8,832 bases of DNA from Burkholderiaceae bacterium. Its GTDB lineage: Bacteria > Pseudomonadota > Gammaproteobacteria > Burkholderiales > Burkholderiaceae. The stretch is from positions 1 to 8,832 of the forward strand of contig JAKONL010000074.1 in assembly GCA_022701965.1 (NCBI GenBank), written 5' to 3'. A program made the translations under genes and the position numbers. The notes beneath the pieces are model-generated. The model made no database searches and was not told where the DNA came from. It saw nothing but the letters and a program-made list of their open reading frames with translations. Shown here in pieces: positions 6,144 through 8,832 of the stretch. Position 1 is the first letter of the stretch. Every line of letters starts with the position of its first letter.

Positions 6144-7100
6144 TTATCCGCGACCGTTTTCCGAAACCGTCGAATCTTCGCCGCGCAAACCGCTCTCGAC
6201 CGTCGCGTGCCGCAGACGCACGCGCAGCTCGCGCTTGAGCCGCGTGTTGTCGAGACGGCGCGACTCGCCCATGAAGCTCAGGAGCGACGCGGGCAGCCGT
6301 TCCTGCGATTCGGCGCGGGAGATGCGCGGCGGACGCGCCAGGCCGTAGAGGTCGGCCGCCAGGTCGATGTAGTCGCCCATCTTCAGCTCGGTGTCGTCGC
6401 TGGCGTGGAAGACGCGCTGCGTGCCGCCGCGCCACAGCGCCGTCGCGCAGATGCGCGCGAGGTCGTCGGCATGGATGTGGTTGGTGAACACGTCGTCCTC
6501 GGCACGCAGCACGGGCGTGCCGCGCAGCAGTCTGTCGCGCGGCGTGCCGCCCTTGCGGTCGGGTGCGTAGATGCCCGGGATGCGCAGGATGCGGGTCGCG
6601 ACGCCGGCACGGCCTAGCCAGCGCACCGCGCGCTCGGCATCGACGCGCCGGTGCGCGCGCGGGTTGCGCGGTGCAACGGCGCGCGTCTCGTCGATGCGCG
6701 CGCCGCCGCAGTCGCCGTAGACGCCGCTGGTCGAGCCGTAGACCAGCGCCGCAGGCAGCGTACGCAGCCGTAGCGCACGCACCAGCGCGGTCGTGCGCGT
6801 GTCGCGCCACCAGGCAAGCGCCTCGGCGCCCGGCGGCGGCGCGAGATGAAGCACCCGGTCGGCGATCCCGGCCAGGCGGCGCAGCGTCTTCGGCGCGTCG
6901 AGGTCGGCGAGCAGCGGACACAGACCGGCTTCACGCAGTTCGGCCACGCGCTCGGGCGAGGAGGTCAGCGCGATCGGCCGCACCCGGCCGCGCAGCGATC
7001 GGGCGGCGCGCATGCCCACATCGCCGCAGCCGACGATCAGGATGCGCTGGCGACGGAAGCGTGCGGGCAAGGCGCCCGGGGGATTGGCGATTGAGGGCAA
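6144..7100 (-). CDS. Atypical SDR / NAD-dependent epimerase-dehydratase-like protein
   Basis: About 318 residues with an N-terminal Rossmann fold. Numbering from the proposed start: ILIVGCGDVG carries GxGxxG at 24-29, followed by the strand and helix LTSSPERVAELREAG, the STSGVYGD motif at 123-130, RIPGIYAPDR (173-182), HADDLARI (210-217) and a C-terminal LDNTRLKREL segment typical of extended SDRs. The catalytic YxxxK is missing: where family enzymes have YGxSK after VYG, this protein reads AHRRVDAE. This resembles the atypical YeeZ-like SDRs, whose reaction is not established; NAD(P) binding is likely, catalysis uncertain. The start is unclear. An ATG at 7163 would put the gene inside the divergent reductase and add a non-family leader, so I prefer TTG at 7100; TTG at 7070 is also possible. 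The gene is first in a run of four minus-strand genes, with 29 bases to the antiporter, and divergent from the reductase. Confidence 0.82.
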   Translation of the reverse strand: MPSIANPPGALPARFRRQRILIVGCGDVGMRAARSLRGRVRPIALTSSPERVAELREAGLCPLLADLDAPKTLRRLAGIADRVLHLAPPPGAEALAWWRDTRTTALVRALRLRTLPAALVYGSTSGVYGDCGGARIDETRAVAPRNPRAHRRVDAERAVRWLGRAGVATRILRIPGIYAPDRKGGTPRDRLLRGTPVLRAEDDVFTNHIHADDLARICATALWRGGTQRVFHASDDTELKMGDYIDLAADLYGLARPPRISRAESQERLPASLLSFMGESRRLDNTRLKRELRVRLRHATVESGLRGEDSTVSENGRG

Positions 7101-7150
7101 AATCCGTTGTTCCCATAGAGACAGAGCCAGAGAGAGCTCCAAGAATACCC
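7101..7150. promoter_or_regulatory. Short divergent spacer, SDR gene / reductase gene
   Basis: These fifty bases separate the proposed TTG of the minus-strand dehydrogenase from the ATG of the plus-strand reductase and should contain both promoters. Purine-rich AGAGAG (7131-7136) and AAGAA (7141-7145) precede the reductase ATG, and the latter is a weak Shine-Dalgarno. I see no good -35/-10 pair in either direction. The reductase promoter may lie within the start of the dehydrogenase gene. Confidence 0.4.
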
Positions 7151-8215
7151 ATGACCAGCGCATCGCCGTCTGCGGCCGGCTTCCAGATCACCGTCGAACC
7201 CAGCGGGCGCCACTTCGTCGCGCAGGGCGATGAAACCATCCTGGCCGCAGGCATCCGGCAGGGCATCGGCCTGCCCTACGGTTGCAAGGACGGTGCCTGC
7301 GGCTCCTGCAAGTGCCGGAAGCTCTCGGGCGAGGTCAGCCACGGCCCGCACCAGAGCAAGGCCCTGAGCGCCGAGGAGGAGCTCGCCGGCTTCGTGCTCA
7401 CCTGCTGCGCCACCGCGCAGAGCGACGTGATGCTCGAATCGCGCCAGGTCACCGAGGCCGGTGCGTTCCCGATCCGCAAGATGCCCGCGCGCGTGCTGGC
7501 GCTGGCCCGGCTGTCGCACGACGTGATGCAGGTGCGCCTGCAACTGCCCGCCGGCGAACCGATGAAGTTCCATGCGGGCCAGTACATCGAATTCATCCTG
7601 CGCGACGGCGCGCGGCGCAGCTACTCGATGGCCAATGCGCCGCACACGCTGATCGAGCCCGGTGTCGGCGTCGAGATGCACATCCGCCACATGCCGGGCG
7701 GCAAATTCACCGACCATGTCTTCGGCGCGATGAAGGAGAAGGAGATCCTGCGGGTCGAAGGGCCCTACGGCAGCTTCTTCCTGCGCGAGGAATCGACCAA
7801 GCCGATGGTGCTGCTGGCCTCGGGCACCGGGTTCGCGCCGATCAAGGCGCTGATCGAGCACATGAAGTTCAAGCGCATCGAGCGTCCGGCCGTCGTCTAC
7901 TGGGGCGGCCGCCGGCCGGAAGATCTCTACATGGACGACTGGATGCGCACTCAGCTGGCCGAAATGCCGAACCTGCGCTACGTGCCGGTGGTGTCGAACG
8001 CCGTGCCCGAGGACAACTGGACCGGCCGCACGGGCTTCGTGCATCGCGCCGTGCTGGAGGACATCGTCGACCTGTCGGGCCATCAGGTGTACGCCTGCGG
8101 CGCGCCGATGGTGGTCGATTCGGCGAAACGCGACTACGTCGCCGAAGCCGGGCTGCCCGAAGAGGAATTCTTCGCCGACGCCTTCACTACCGAAGCCGAC
8201 AAGGCCGCGCCATGA
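7151..8215 (+). CDS. 2Fe-2S/FAD/NAD(P)H oxidoreductase (CDP-6-deoxy-delta-3,4-glucoseen reductase-like)
   Basis: A 354-residue cytoplasmic electron-transfer flavoprotein that moves electrons from NAD(P)H through FAD to a plant-type 2Fe-2S cluster and on to a partner. An N-terminal ferredoxin domain (about 11-100) has cluster ligands C45, C50 and C53 in YGCKDGACGSC, and C85 in LTCCATAQSD; C55 and C86 are extra cysteines. The FAD domain (about 108-208) has RSYS at 156-159 and HIRHMPGGKFTDHV (177-190). The NAD domain (about 215-345) has LLASGTGFAP (221-230), YWGGRRPEDLY and YACGAPMVVDSAK (314-326), ending EEFFADAF. Domain order and length match proteins usually annotated as CDP-6-deoxy-delta-3,4-glucoseen reductase (AscD/RfbI type) and also reductase components of aromatic oxygenases. 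No deoxysugar or oxygenase gene is in the window, so the partner is unknown. The ATG is followed at once by the family-like sequence. The 3' end overlaps the Bug binding-protein gene by ATGA. Confidence 0.93.
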   Translation: MTSASPSAAGFQITVEPSGRHFVAQGDETILAAGIRQGIGLPYGCKDGACGSCKCRKLSGEVSHGPHQSKALSAEEELAGFVLTCCATAQSDVMLESRQVTEAGAFPIRKMPARVLALARLSHDVMQVRLQLPAGEPMKFHAGQYIEFILRDGARRSYSMANAPHTLIEPGVGVEMHIRHMPGGKFTDHVFGAMKEKEILRVEGPYGSFFLREESTKPMVLLASGTGFAPIKALIEHMKFKRIERPAVVYWGGRRPEDLYMDDWMRTQLAEMPNLRYVPVVSNAVPEDNWTGRTGFVHRAVLEDIVDLSGHQVYACGAPMVVDSAKRDYVAEAGLPEEEFFADAFTTEADKAAP

Positions 8216-8832
8216 TGCACGGACGCAGACGGCTCGCCCTGGCCGCGCTCGGATGCCTCGCTGCCTCCGCCAGCCTGGTGCATGGCCAGACGAACAACCG
8301 CCCGATCCGGCTCGTCGTTCCTTATGCCGCCGGAGGCCCGATCGACGTCACCGCGCGCATCCTGGCCGAAGGCGTGAAGAACTCGCTCGGCACGGTCATC
8401 ATCGACAACAAGCCCGGTGCCGGCGGCAACATCGGCGCCGACGCGGTCGCCAAGGCGGCGCCCGACGGCCTGACCATCGGCATCGCGGCCACGGCAACCC
8501 ATGCCGTAAATCCATGGCTCTACACCCGCATGCCCTTCAATGCGGCCACCGACTTCGCCGCGATCACACAGATGGTGCGCGTGCCCAACGTGCTGGTCAT
8601 GAACGCGCAGGCCGCCGAGCGTCTGAACATCGGCACGCTGGAGCAACTGATCGCCTATGCGAAGGCGAATCCGGGCAAGCTCAACTACGGCAGCGGCGGC
8701 AACGGCAGCGCCGGACATCTGGCCGGCGAGATGTTCAAGAAGGAGGCCGGCATCTTCGCCCTGCACATTCCGTACAACGGCGGCAATCCGGCGCAGCTCG
8801 CCCTGCTGTCGCAGCAGGTCGACTTCAATTTC
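8212..8832 (+). CDS. Bug-family tripartite tricarboxylate transporter substrate-binding protein, 3' end off window
   Basis: Periplasmic binding protein of the Bug/TctC family, greatly expanded in Burkholderiales, typically binding carboxylates such as citrate, dicarboxylates or aromatic acids. The window contains the first 207 codons of a protein normally about 320-330 residues long. The signal peptide has a basic start GRRRLALAAL (4-13) and a hydrophobic core, with cleavage likely near residue 26 (VHG-QT); the arginine cluster makes Tat export possible, Sec more ordinary. Family blocks: RPIRLVVPYAAGGPIDVTAR (30-49), IIDNKPGAGGNIGADAVAKAAPDG (63-86), LNYGSGGNGSAGHLAGEMF (158-176) and HIPYNGGNPAQLALLSQQVDFNF (185-207). 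The ATG at 8212 overlaps the reductase stop at 8215, with AAGG seven bases upstream (8201-8204); ATG 8215 is an adjacent alternative. Coupled translation with the reductase suggests a shared catabolic or uptake task. Substrate unknown; TctA/TctB partners are not visible. Confidence 0.93.
   Translation, partial: MMHGRRRLALAALGCLAASASLVHGQTNNRPIRLVVPYAAGGPIDVTARILAEGVKNSLGTVIIDNKPGAGGNIGADAVAKAAPDGLTIGIAATATHAVNPWLYTRMPFNAATDFAAITQMVRVPNVLVMNAQAAERLNIGTLEQLIAYAKANPGKLNYGSGGNGSAGHLAGEMFKKEAGIFALHIPYNGGNPAQLALLSQQVDFNF

Noticed and set aside
3484..6348. A 954-codon open frame on the plus strand, antisense to the cyclase and antiporter
   Set aside because: Composition is Arg/His/Glu/Gln-rich with no domain, and it mirrors the codon pattern of well-supported minus-strand genes. 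Long antisense frames are expected at this GC content.
6563..7150. Upstream open extension of the reductase frame
   Set aside because: The added residues are Arg/Ala-rich and antisense to the SDR gene. The ferredoxin domain starts right after the ATG at 7151.
7037..8083. A 348-codon minus-strand open frame opposite the reductase
   Set aside because: It is antisense to a complete three-domain reductase, with no motifs in its translation.
1..8832. tRNA, rRNA, CRISPR, insertion-sequence ends, attachment sites
   Set aside because: None was recognised by eye on either strand. Coding density leaves only the 158-base and roughly 50-base spacers free, and neither resembles an RNA gene.

Overview
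The window is a GC-rich, gene-dense stretch of what looks like a betaproteobacterial chromosome, probably Burkholderiales and plausibly Comamonadaceae (Variovorax or Acidovorax type). The clues are the strong G/C third-position bias, a Bug/TctC-type solute-binding protein, a ferredoxin-FAD-NAD reductase of the kind usually annotated as CDP-6-deoxy-delta-3,4-glucoseen reductase, and stop-free reading frames on several strands at once. The taxonomy is inferred from protein character only. I found no RNA genes, insertion sequences, CRISPR arrays or phage genes. Eight protein genes fill almost all of the window. The two outermost genes are cut by the window edges.

Left region (1-1683). A family-5 (oligopeptide-type) ABC transporter periplasmic binding protein runs leftward off the edge. 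A RidA/YjgF-family protein is transcribed divergently from it. The 158-base spacer between them is AT-richer than its surroundings and carries the main regulatory candidates: a strong Shine-Dalgarno for the binding protein, a TAGAAT -10-like box for ridA and two small palindromes.

Central region (1697-7100, all minus strand). Four closely packed genes read, in transcription order: an atypical short-chain dehydrogenase/NAD-dependent epimerase-like protein (non-ATG start probable), a CPA2/CHX-like monovalent cation:proton antiporter, a diguanylate cyclase with two tandemly duplicated PAS-like domains, and a PAS-GGDEF-EAL protein. Gaps are 29 and 21 bases, and the last two genes overlap by ATGA. 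This is the most interesting part of the window. A c-di-GMP synthase and a bifunctional-looking synthase/phosphodiesterase are apparently co-translated and follow an ion antiporter. All catalytic signatures are present, and both GGDEF domains lack the RxxD inhibitory site.

Right region (7151-8832). A 2Fe-2S/FAD/NAD(P)H reductase diverges from the dehydrogenase across about 50 bases. It overlaps by ATGA with a Bug-family tripartite-tricarboxylate-type periplasmic binding protein that runs off the right edge. The pairing suggests uptake and redox metabolism of an organic acid, but no partner oxygenase or membrane transporter is visible here.
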